64,000 bases of DNA from Lepidurus packardi (Eukaryota > Arthropoda > Branchiopoda > Notostraca > Triopsidae), in NCBI GenBank assembly GCA_023053545.1, contig JAKZAN010000005.1, positions 1,736,001-1,800,000 of the forward strand, in the 5' to 3' direction. Below are positions 24,301 through 35,100 of this stretch, in pieces. The translations under genes were made by a program, and so were the position numbers. The notes under the pieces were generated by a model. The model worked only from the letters and a program-made list of their open reading frames with translations. It was not told the DNA's origin and ran no database searches. Positions within the stretch are counted from its first letter, which is position 1; each line of letters starts with the position of its first letter.

Positions 24301-24856
24301 TAGAAAGGACGGTTTCTCACGCCAAGAAACTCCAACGGCGTCTTGACCCTTGACCTAAGGTTACGCCTGGGCGACTGGAACACGGAGACCTGGGTCAGAA
24401 AAGGTCACTGTGCATGGTTCGTGACCGTTAGCCTGGAGAAAACATGGTCAAGATTCAAATGAGGATGAAACAAGGTCAGAGGTCACTTTCTCTCCTTTAT
24501 AATGGGTTCTTTTACCCTGTTGACCCCTCGAAACATTCCTGAAAAGGGATCACAACCCCTAAGTTGTTTTCAAACTTGTCTACAGGACGGCATTGCATTT
24601 GAGCGTTCCAGGTCGAACTATGCTAAACCTAAGATGACCCAGCTTGATTATGAGCCCCTTCAAGGTGCATCACAAAGCAGGGCAGCAATGTGTACTTGGC
24701 TAGGTGACAATTTTCGGTCCTTTGGTGAATAAACAAGTGTGAATGAGCAGTGAAGTGACGTGACGTATACCTAGAGGCCCTATAATAATAGCTCGCTCTC
24801 CTCTGCGCCCTTCTCATTTCTTACGAAATGAAGCAGATTCTCTAACTGAATCCAGA

Positions 24857-24890
24857 ATAGTTAAGCTAAACTTTCGTGTAGCTTAACTAT
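24857..24890. repeat. Perfect 12-bp hairpin ATAGTTAAGCTA
   Basis: Arms ATAGTTAAGCTA and TAGCTTAACTAT with a 10-nt loop. The arm core AGTTAAGCTAAAC recurs at about 25019, so it may be the edge of a small repeat. Confidence 0.9.
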
Positions 24891-25895
24891 TTGAAAGCTG
24901 TAAGTAAGCTAGAGGTGAATTCTGTGGAAAAAACAACATAATGTTGGCGCGCCATGCATAGTTCGCGACACTTTTCCTTTCTAACGCAATACAAAAAAAT
25001 TGAAAATTGAAAAAAAACAGTTAAGCTAAACTCAAATCGAAACCTAAATTTGTCGAAAAATTAAAGGGATATAAGGTGACAATTCAATGTGGCCATAACT
25101 TCAGTTCAATCAACGCTCTTAAAATAACGCTATTCAATTGATGATAGCAATGTTCTATTTAGAAAAAAAATGACGATAGAATATTCAATTGAAAATAGCC
25201 AGTCAAACGTCCTATACCACAGCAAAGCTACTTGGAAAGACTTCCTATTTGCATTAGAGGAGCTAAAAATAAGGAACTATGTTGCCAACCTATAAATCCA
25301 GCTCCTATCAAAGCAATCTGCGGTAAAAAAGAGGCCATAAGTTGTCCATGTTTGTCGTAAGGAACGGTCGTAAGCTCCTCGAAAGTTATAACTTGGTTTT
25401 GCGGCGCTGTAGGAAGCTCCGAATTTTTGGTTTTCTTTCTGGGTGTTCCAGATTCGGAGATGCAGGGATGCAGCGATCCAGCGAAGCAAAACGAAGCAAA
25501 CATTGTAGCATTCGGTAAGGTAAAAGCCCAAACGAGCGGCGAAAGGCAAAGAAGGGTTGAAGGGTTAAAAATACGCGTTCTTTGCGTTGAGTGAGGGGGC
25601 GACTCATCTGAAAATAGCGAAACACACAGAACATAGGCCATCCCAAGGATGATAATTGTACAAAAATGCGCAAGTCAAGAAGACCCCAAATTTCACGGCG
25701 GACGTTTCGTTCTTCCCCAACATTTTTCGTTCCCGTCTTTGTCTTATTGCTTCCCTTCGCAAACCGAAACTATTCTGTTAGGACTCCATGGGATAAATTT
25801 AGAGACGATGAAATATTCCAAGAACTAGCCCCATGCTTAAAAACTTTCTGTCCTTGCCCTATACGCTTGAAAAAACAAAGCCTCCCTCTTTACTG

Positions 25896-26191
25896 TGTCC
25901 AATTTCGACGCTGAAATGATTAAATTCAAATGAATATAACGAGTTTAAAATGAATCTAACAAATCTACAATTATTCTAGAAAAATTAAAATGGAAAGGAA
26001 TTAATTTGTAATTTTTGTCACATTTTCATTGTCAAATTTTGTCGCTGAAATTATGAAATTAAAATGAATATAACGAGCGTAAAATGAATGGAACAAATCT
26101 AAAATTATTCTAGAAAACTTAAAATGTAAAGGAGTTGATTTGGAATTTTTGTCAAATTTTTCTGACATTCTGAAATTAAAATGAATATACA
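25896..26191. repeat. Tandem array, about 120-134 bp units (two full, one partial)
   Basis: Units begin TGTC(C/A)AATTT at 25896, 26030 and 26150. Each runs through GAAATTAAAATGAATATAAC and TATTCTAGAAAA-type segments. Very AT-rich and diverged between units. No coding potential. Confidence 0.85.
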
Positions 26192-27360
26192 AAAATAAAT
26201 CTAAGGGAATTAAACTCTGTGGAGTAGAATCGAAACTGACCTCGGGTATTGCATCGATATAGGACAATTCGAATCAAATAAGGGGGACTGTCCGGTAAGG
26301 GTGGGAGAGGGGTGGGAGCGCAGGCGCAGTGTGAAGAGACAGAATTGTGTGAGTTGGGACACTTTTTTTGTGCCTACCTACCTAAAACGCAGGCGCATGT
26401 GGGCCGTCTCTTAACAGTTCTATTTACTCTTTCATGATTTTCTCACCCGCAAAAACGCCCATGACCTGACCAACAACTGCTCCCACACGCCACTCAGACA
26501 CACATTGTTGCAACCTTATTTCTATGCATGTCTAGTTTATGGATGCTGCATGTTTTATAGGAAAGGACGTAATCAGCCGGGCTAGAACAACAGCAACGCA
26601 CTCAAGAAAACCACTCCCACCAGAAAAACTTGTGGATATTGGGAATGTTGAACGTTTAGAACACTTTTGAGCTTCCAAGTTCATACAATGCACCACCAGG
26701 GACGAATGAACCCAGATCGACGGTACACGTGAAACTGAAGTGAGATTACATTCGCAACTCCTTGCATAGCAAACCCTTTAACCAAAGATATACTCAAATT
26801 GATGCGCGGGCGCATATTAGCAAATGGCAAAGACGCCGCAAAAAAACGCCTGTTTTATGCATTGAAAAAAACGTTTCTTTTTCTTTGGGCGAGATTGAAT
26901 GAGACTTGAAAGAGACTGAATGTTTCAACGCCAGGTGTGACATTCTATGGACGACGAAATTGATCCTGCGACTCAGAAAAGACTCAATGTTTTGAATGAA
27001 TTCAAATTAATTTGAGTATTACGCTCAAATTAAAAGACCTCAAGTTTTAATTTTATACAAACTCCTCACCCTTATAGTTTTACGAAGTAATAAACGACGG
27101 TCACAGACTTAGAAAAAAATAGAAATATGGGCTTAGCAAACAGAAAAATAAACAAAAAAAGACCGAATTGCGAATTTCGTTAGGCAATGAGAGATTCATG
27201 CATTGGGATAGTCAAAGGACAAGATAGCACACCGCCAGAGAAGCAAGCTTTAGCATGAAAGTACACTAATATGGTCCACTGCAAAACCCTCTGACCTTTT
27301 TTTTACAATTAAATATACACTTTTTAGTATCACTAAAAATGACGTTCAAAAAGTACTTCT

Positions 27361-27434
27361 AGCGAATAATGCTTCCTACTGGCATGGTGAAACTTATTAA
27401 CCGCATTATTCGCAAATAATGTTAGCGAATAATG
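27361..27434. repeat. GCGAATAATG direct and inverted motif cluster
   Basis: TAGCGAATAATG followed by (C/G)(T)TCCTAC occurs twice, with an inverted copy GCATTATTCGC between them. A diverged ATTTTTAAG-type repeat continues at 27540 and 27720. Could be a decayed MITE. Confidence 0.6.
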
Positions 27435-27874
27435 GCTCCTACCCTCAAAAAGTCTAAAATCACCCAGAAAATGAGCATATCGCAATGCTACAATTATTAC
27501 GCATTCAATATATTACGAATATTTGACGAATTTTTCCTAGATTTTTAAGAGCCTTTCTTAGGAAAATTAAAAAATTTCGAATTTGGGCGGCGAATTTTAT
27601 GAAATGACGTTGCATTGGGATAGTCTTGAACCAACTTCTTCTTTAAAAGCAAAGAGTGCTGTAAATTTGCACCTATTTTTGCGGGCCACGCGAGGAAGAC
27701 CATTCGACACTATATTACGAATTTTTAAGGACCTTTCTTATGAAAGTTCTAAAAACTGGGAATTTTATACCGTTTTCTAGATTATTTTATGCCGTTTTTA
27801 TTAGATTTTGTTATTTTAGACCGTTTTTAGATTATACTTTGAATGTCTATTGATAGTCTTTTCATTTTAGAGAG

Positions 27875-27901
27875 AAAGGTTGTTGTGAATTAACAACCTT
27901 T
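27875..27901. repeat. Perfect 10-bp hairpin AAAGGTTGTT
   Basis: Arms AAAGGTTGTT and AACAACCTTT, 7-nt loop, followed by TT. Isolated. Confidence 0.85.
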
Positions 27902-28479
27902 TCTGTGGTACACAACGAACTAGACAATGAGACATGATATAAGATAATATTAAACTTGTGGGTCTCTTACCTTGTGCAATACGCACTGCTGGCATCTTAA
28001 TCCTCATGATGGCAAGTGTCCATGTGGCGTCCACATAAACACGAAACAGTTGATCATGAACAAAAGCTTAAAGTGCTGATAGACATGTCTACCACACTTT
28101 CCACAAAGGTCTTGTTGTCTGGCACCAAACAATCCTAATCTGGATGCGAAAAACCCCAAACACAAAATGCACTAATCTCTTCCAAGTGTCCAGGTCGAAC
28201 GTTGGGGAAACTTTTTCAAATTTTCCCCCTCAAAACTTCACTGTTCTGGCTTTTTGCACCTTTTTAGTCGCTCAAAAGTTGGTAAACTTTCTATTTTTAA
28301 TGTTTGGCAGGGATATGATGTTATCGTCCTAAAGTTTTACTTTGGAAGCGCCCAACTTTTTCCTTGGGATCGACAATAACAAGTGAAACGAAGTGGTGCT
28401 GGACGCTGGTAACCTGTGTTATGTTTTGCTAGTATATAGATAGACACACTAGCGCACTCTCCCTATCCTCTCTGCTCCA

Positions 28480-28720
28480 CGTCCAACACTCGACTGGACG
28501 CAGGACTGCAGGTCTGCAGGACGTGCACCCGGAGCCCATGAGCCACGAGGACGCAAGCGGTGGTAAGGAAGCGGTGGACGCGGACGCTAACGGACCAGCG
28601 CCACGGACCCTGTGCTGGCAAAAGACCGGCGTCCTAAACGTCTTTAGGTTACGCTACTCCCTATCTCATGCCTGTTCCTCGGCCAGACTGCGATTCTGCC
28701 GGCTTCGTTAGGTATCTAAC
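28480..28720. other. GC-rich, CpG-containing island in AT-rich surroundings
   Basis: By direct count about two-thirds G+C over 28501-28620, unlike the flanks. TATATAG-type sequence lies about 50 bp upstream (about 28433). An ATG at 28538 opens MSHEDASGGKEAVDADANGP and runs to 28711. A good donor (GGTG|GTAAGG) occurs after 28562, which would make a 25-nt coding start ending in phase 1. It could be a plus-strand first exon or promoter, or a CpG-rich regulatory element inside the BCL11 upstream region. The product is not recognised, and the context around the ATG is poor (C at -3). Confidence 0.35.
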
Positions 28721-30186
28721 GCTCGCTTTGGCCCACTATGAAACTGGCTCGACCTCTTTAAAACTGGCTCAACCTCCCATCCCCACTAAACTCTCCGGTC
28801 AAATTGTATTTTTACTCGAGACCTTGCTCATTACTGGACACATCGTATAGTTTAAATTTCTGCTTGTACTAGAGTTATTAACCCATCAACTGAGAGCGAT
28901 TTCGATTGAGCCAAAAAAATAAATAAATGGAAAACCGATTGTGGCTAAGTTAATCCGCAATGAGTTAGGGACCTTAAAATAACAGTTAATTTGTCGAGAA
29001 ATAACAGGAAATATCGGCCGGGCTTATGGATGATTCTTTTTTGAGATTGTAACTGCCGGGAAATACACGAAATAAACTTATCAAACCGCGGTCAATGTTC
29101 GACGTCCGGCCGGTGCTGTGTTGCCTTGTCCGGTGTGGGTTATTCGTATGCGTCAACTCCGTTTGCATTACGGATGACGGGGGATGAGAAAATCACCCAT
29201 GCTTTTATATACGTCGTGTATGTGTGCATCTAAAATATTAGAAAAAATACAAATCAACATATCGAGGGATGTCGGGTTTCCTTTCCTGGCAATAACGATG
29301 GGCGACTCTGATAAATTGACCCAAACCGGAGGTTTTCACATCCTCCACACATTCTGAGAGAAAACGCGGCTCTCCTCTCCACATGATCATCAAACTCATC
29401 AAACTCGAAAAAGAAGAACATTGCATTTCCCATTAAGTATATGACACGCATAGGTATAATCTTATGCGTTATAAAAGGGAGCCTGTGCCACGGTTGTTAA
29501 AAGCAGGACAATGGGATGCCACTAACATAAGTAATAGACGAAACCCAGCTACCCCGAACCTAAAAGTAAACGAGAAAGCAGCCCTGACACTTACCCTGGG
29601 TTTTCCGTCCATTACATGACACTTAATTAAAAGGGCCAACCCCTTTTCCGTCTGCGCAAAGGTCCGAGCCAAAAAAAAAATTGCTCTTGGTCGTTTTTAT
29701 TCATGATGGCGATGATGATGTGTATGTGTGTGGGTTTAACATACACGTGCTTCCCCTTAGACCCGCGTATAGAGTCACAAACATCGGGTCCGAGTTGCCA
29801 TGGCCAAAGCAATCAAGATAACAATCATTTGCACCTGCTGTCGCGCAGTGCACCTTTCCTGCGTTTCTTTTAATTCTTCTTTCAGCTCTGAGTAACACGT
29901 GTCTAGTTAAAGAAAAGCATATAGACATAAACGTCGCATCAATTCCAGTGGCCAAGCATGGAGTTAAGGGGGCAGATTAGGAAGCTTTATAGGGCAGTTC
30001 CATCAATCCCTAATAGACACGTTTCAAAACGAAGCTAAATTACCTGTTGAAATACCGAGCACTGACCTAGAGCATAATCACTTCCCCGAACTACTCATTT
30101 TAACAGAGATTTTTCGATGACGCATGACGGAAAGCAAAAAAAAAGGCTTCAGGACGACAAATACACGTGCCTATATTTTGTATATC

Positions 30187-30250
30187 CAAAGTTGAAACTT
30201 TCAAAGTTGAAACTTTCAAAGTTGAACTTTCAAAGTTCAAAGTTGAAAGA
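30187..30250. repeat. Minisatellite of AAGTTGAAACTTTC-type units
   Basis: Four to five imperfect 11-15-bp units, each containing AAAGTTGAA or its inverse. The motif is itself partly palindromic. Confidence 0.85.
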
Positions 30251-31747
30251 GGCCATATTGCCAAAGAATATGGGGGAAAATTTGGGAAACAATACCTAGC
30301 GTTGGAGCATTCTTAATCGTCCAAAAATTGGGAAAAATCGAAAAATCGTAGCGAAAATGAATAGAATTTATCGTAAACGTAATGCAAATTATAGAAAAAT
30401 GGTAAGACTGTAATCGTCCAAACGGAGGCGGTATAGAAAAATCGTAACGCTATGATGCGGGGCAGGGCTAACACAGTCGTCCTCTCTACCATATGACCTG
30501 ACGTTCTTTCGCTCTGGCTACAGAAAAACGTGTGCGGATCCGGCATGGGGGATTGAAAAATCGATGCAAATAGAGCGTCTGGATGTAAAACAGGCTTCAA
30601 GCGCAATCGAACGACAAAAAAGCTAACTAGCTATATAAAGATCACATCTCTGGAACATTCTTTTCCAGAGCTAAGCAGATTGGGCGGCTTTATTTTTTAA
30701 CATTGGACAGCCGAGTTGTGGATTGAACAACTCCTGAAGAAATGATTCATTTAGGGTAGAAAACGGAAGAAAAATAAGAAAAATTGTACAGCATCCTTTT
30801 AATATGAAGTACTTATTAAAGAGATTAGTACTAAAGGGATTAGGGTTTTAGCTAAAGCATTCCCCTTCCTAACGTCCTAACGTGCTAACGTATTTCCCGG
30901 TAAGTAGCAGCACATGGAAATTAAAACAGCTCTGGACGCCAAAGCAACACTCGTAATGCTTGATAGACAAAAATTAGGCGAGGCACGTGGCAGAAACGTT
31001 CCCCGTCTGGTCGAAATGAAGGAAAAACCAAACAAGGCGCTTTTGAATGTCATTTTGGCCATCCATGCGCCTAGCGGTCAATATCTTTTGCTGGTCATCG
31101 CATCATTAGGAAACAACTGCCAAAGCTCTCACACCCTTATCCATGACTGAGAATAAGAGAGAGAGATATAGAAATGATAATGGACTTGCAATGCCGCATT
31201 TTCAATTTTCCATGGTGTCGGTTTCTAATCTGCCGCTAGGATTTTTTCACCTGGAGCCTTTGGGGGGCAAAGGGAGCCCCAGTGAACCTTGTGAATCCCC
31301 AAACTTGCATCTTTTGGCTAACTTAACAATCCAGTTGCCGGAACGCTCTATAATAGGTCCGTCCAACCCCCAAAAATGCAGTTAGATTATATGAGATCCA
31401 AAACTCAACCTTTTTACCTTCCAACAGATTCCTTTTCAGTGCAAAATTCAAACGTTTTCCTAAAAGGCCGGGTTCTCTCTCTCACTTATGAGTCATGGAA
31501 GGCCCTTTCTTGCCTGTTGCTGCTTTGCTGGCCAGGTCGGAGGTCATCCCCGGCCCTCGTCCATTATGCTGGCCTGTCACACAGCTCAATGCATTAGACG
31601 CCCAGCTCTACGGCTTCGCCAGCAACTGCGCTCTCCAGAGCCTTTGGAAATTTTGCCTTGCATCATACAAGGCACAGATACTGACCTCCCTATAACGGGA
31701 AGCCAAAAAGAAAAGAATTAAGACATGACAAGAAAAACTACGCAAAT

Positions 31748-32123
31748 CTTTAACCATATTACGTAGTCCAACTCGAATTGAACACAGCCTGAGCCACTCC
31801 TTGGGCGCTTGAGAACGTTCCGAAATCTCAGCGAAAGCAAATTTATTTTTAAAAAGAACAAAAAATCTACTTTCCAGTGGCATGTTTCGTTGTATCACAA
31901 AACAATAACTGAGATATTAAGAAAATAAAAAGTTGAAGAATCAAAGCAGGCATTTTTGCCAGGTCTCGTGTCCCTGTGACGTAGTATCGGTGCTCCACGT
32001 TTCCCGGCTGTGCTTCCACAAGGTTTATCATTTGTTTTTGAGGCCAAAGCTTTAACAATATGACGTAGTGGAGTGCAACTCGATTGGAACACTGCCTGAG
32101 CTATTCCTTGGGCGCTTGAGAAC
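31748..32123. repeat. Pair of about 70-bp direct repeats flanking a dispersed repeat
   Basis: 31748-31816 and 32050-32123 share CTTTAAC.ATAT.ACGTAG, AACTCGA and TTGGGCGCTTGAGAAC. The 233 bp between contains the dispersed repeat copy at 31856-32003. The arrangement resembles a miniature element with direct terminal repeats, or a partial tandem duplication. Confidence 0.85.
31856..32003 (-). repeat. Dispersed repeat, copy A
   Basis: On the minus strand it begins AACGTGGAGCACCGATACTA CGTCACAGGG and ends near TAGATTTTTTGTTC. It matches the plus-strand copy at 57768-57929 over its whole length with gaps; strongest in the first 30 bp and around TATCTCAGTTATT. No terminal inverted repeats or domain recognised. 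Confidence 0.8.
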
Positions 32124-35100
32124 CAGATAGACGGAAAGCTCGCATTCTTATTTCATTGACACATACTTAGATTGCCTTGGGTTTAGGCAGTGTTGGATGC
32201 TTGATGGATATGAAAAAACGAGAAAGATTGTATCATTAGGTCAGGGAGGGGTCACCTGGGGGACGTCGCCATGCACTATTGTGTCGGAGCGGTCGGAGGC
32301 AGGAGAAGAGGCCAAAGGGACCTCTCTTTTTTTCTATACAGGTTGCATTATTGGGCTCGACGCTTCTTCGACGTCTCCTGGACAACCGGTTAGCCCCCCT
32401 TTCAGATTAAAAAAAAAGCGAAGGGAAAAAGAAACACAAAAAGCTGGCCCAGGAGAGATGTAGTCGAAGAGAGATCAACGTAGAAACCCAGACCCGACCG
32501 GTCTCCAAGCTTTTCATTTGACACCATGACACCTTAGCTCTATACGTGGTCACACAAAGGTGAGCTCGGTTCTGCCCGCTGAACCCCGGTATGGGCTTTT
32601 GGGTCTGCAGCAACTTCTGGCTGGGATAAAGCATGGCCACGAAACGAAACGATATCTGTCCCAATCCTCTGAAAAAAAAAGTATCAAAGCTGAGGGGGAT
32701 AAAAAATGTATAAAATAGCGAGAAGAAAAGGTTGCATAGTGTGGTGGTCCATGTGGGGGTCTGCTTTCTTTCTTTTCTTCTCTTTTTTCTCTTTTCCTCC
32801 CAGCGATCGCAAAGCTAGCGATGGGCAATGGCTGTCCCAATTTTTTGATCTCCACAGACACATCTTTTTATATGAAAAGAGCAGAAAGGGAGGCCAGCTT
32901 TTTTCTTTTTTTTCTTCTCTTTTTGGGCATGGCATTGGCATTGAATTCGGACCGAATCAAACGAAAAGAAAAGAAAAAGACCGTTGGCCATCCAACGCTC
33001 TTCGTTGCGCACTGCGCAACTGTGTCCTGCTGAAAGTATTGGCCAACTGGACCTCGTTGCATCACGTTTCATCCCCTTATGTGCGATCCTTCGGGGATTT
33101 TTGGGATCCTTCCAAAATATCGGGGATTCGGCCTCGGATTCTTCTGACTTTGGGTGCCGAGCAGTAAATTGGTAAAAGGGTTCTGACAAACAGTTTTGAG
33201 GTCGAGGATGTTGTTTGGGGTTTTGTTTTCTCCCCCCGCAAGAAGTTCTTTTTACACCACCGCCAAGTCATGTGATCTGACCTCAAGTATTAGTACACTT
33301 ACACCCCTTCCACGGCCTCGGACACATATTCGGTTGGCCCATGCCTATCAACTTGAGCGAGAGCAAGAGAGGGAGAGAAAAACACACATGTGGTCTGCAT
33401 CTTTGAAGCAGTTTTAGCGACTTTAACGTTTTCCAACCCTCTCCAGGGTTTTTCCCATGGCATTTTTGCCCACTCAAACCCCTTGGCGAAGCTGAATGTT
33501 GTGTTATAGGGCTTAACTGGCGTCTCGGCCCTATATAACTGCAGTACAGTACTGTTGGTCGCAACCAACATCCGGATGCTGTACGGTAGACGTATAGCGG
33601 TCCAGATTTAAATTTCTAAAAATAAAGGAAAATGACTCGGTAACCCTCTACACTCTTTTAGGCCTCTTGGAAAGCACGTACAGAAGAAATAAAAGATAGG
33701 GTAAAAACAGAGAGGAAGAGGCGTTCACACCGTCATTAACGTCCTACGTCCCATTTTTTTTCTTTTTCACTCCCGACGAGTGCCGCGTCTGCCAAGGGAG
33801 AAAAGGACACGACACAAGTTTACAAGTTCCGGGGACGTTCGTCAAAAAGCTGGATAGAGAAGTTTTGAAGGGACGGAGCAGGGATAAGTGTGACTGTGAG
33901 GCGTACAAGTCGGCATTAAAACCCCAAAAAAGGAAACCGTTTTTGTCATTGGAATGCCCGCCAAACTTATTAGCAGGCGGGATATTAGGTAACGCAAGTG
34001 TTCCGCCAAAAGCCCTCGTTCGGTTTCATTGGAGTCTGGACACATTTTTAACCCCACCGACATGGGGAAAAGGGTGCGAAGGGGCGGTTTAGGTCCAAGT
34101 GTCGTATCGGTATTTCACTTTCTAATTGAAGCACATGGGCGTAATGGCCTTCCACCCCCCGCATGAGAGATGTTTGCCTTGCAAGGCGAAAACGAATGCT
34201 TATCTAGTCTTATTGCCAACACATATGGTCCTACGGTGTATTCACCGCATCCTTTTTAGCATCCTTGCCCCAACTTGGTCGAGAACAGAAAACTATAGCT
34301 TTTCTTGAGAAAGAACGCTGGAATCAAACTAATCCATGTAAAGCAACACTAATCAAGCTACACTCAGGAGAAGTAACGCTAGCCCAAACAATCCGCGAAA
34401 AGGAAATTAAGAAAAATATGTAAAATGATTTAAAAAATAAAATAAAATAGAACAATCAAATTTTTAAAAATCTAGGAAAATATTGAATTAATTACAAAAT
34501 TGGGTCCTTTTCGATGACAAAGCATTGGAGAAGAGAGTCATTCGTCATCGGTCAGGTTGATCAGCCACCAGAAGTTGCACTGGAACCACGTTAGAGGGAC
34601 TAATATTGCCCTAGGCTCTAATAGGACGGTAGCCGCCTGAGGAGATATGCCTCAGAGGGTAATACTTATTACCAAAAGTTTTTTTTTTTTTTAAATATGT
34701 ACATTCTGTACGGAGGATGAAACAGATAACGCACGTGTTCTCATCTTACACCCTTTTCTGAAGGTAACCACCAAAAAGTTAGGACCGTAACCGACATGGC
34801 ATCTTGGTACCATATACCACACACTAAATTATTCTCTTTTTCCCTTTTTTTGTGAAAAAAAAGTAGCAGAGTCACTTTATTCACAAATGACATCCGGAGT
34901 TCAGAAATCCGGTGTCACATTTTCAGCTCTATGTACGATAAGGTTTTTACCCCGATTTTACCGTATAGATCCACGGCATAAAACCCTAATTTAAAGAACC
35001 TGGAGTTTTGGATTTCGTCATTTTTTTAAATTATTTTACCACGGTTGTAATAGACATGGCTGCTAGAATATGGCTGTTCGGACCCACGCGGTAGTTTCGA

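Larger units (their letters stand above)
16491..28479. other. Presumed BCL11 first intron / 5' flank, no gene recognised
   Basis: Begins at the acceptor of BCL11 exon 2. Twelve kb of AT-leaning sequence with many homopolymers. It contains a 21-bp direct repeat (20035-20092), an ATA microsatellite (21284-21305), a hairpin (24857-24890), a tandem array (25896-26191) and AT-rich stretches around 21.1-21.9 and 22.9-23.1 kb. ORFs here (for example minus 25228-25641) have no domain or splice support. I searched the minus strand for the conserved BCL11 start MSRRKQ and found none. Confidence 0.5.

Noticed and set aside
29592-29665. Minus-strand segment with acceptor TTGCGCAG and donor CAGG|GTAAGT, considered as BCL11 exon 1
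   Set aside because: Its ATG frame exits in phase 0 while exon 2 requires phase 1; at most a 5' UTR exon.
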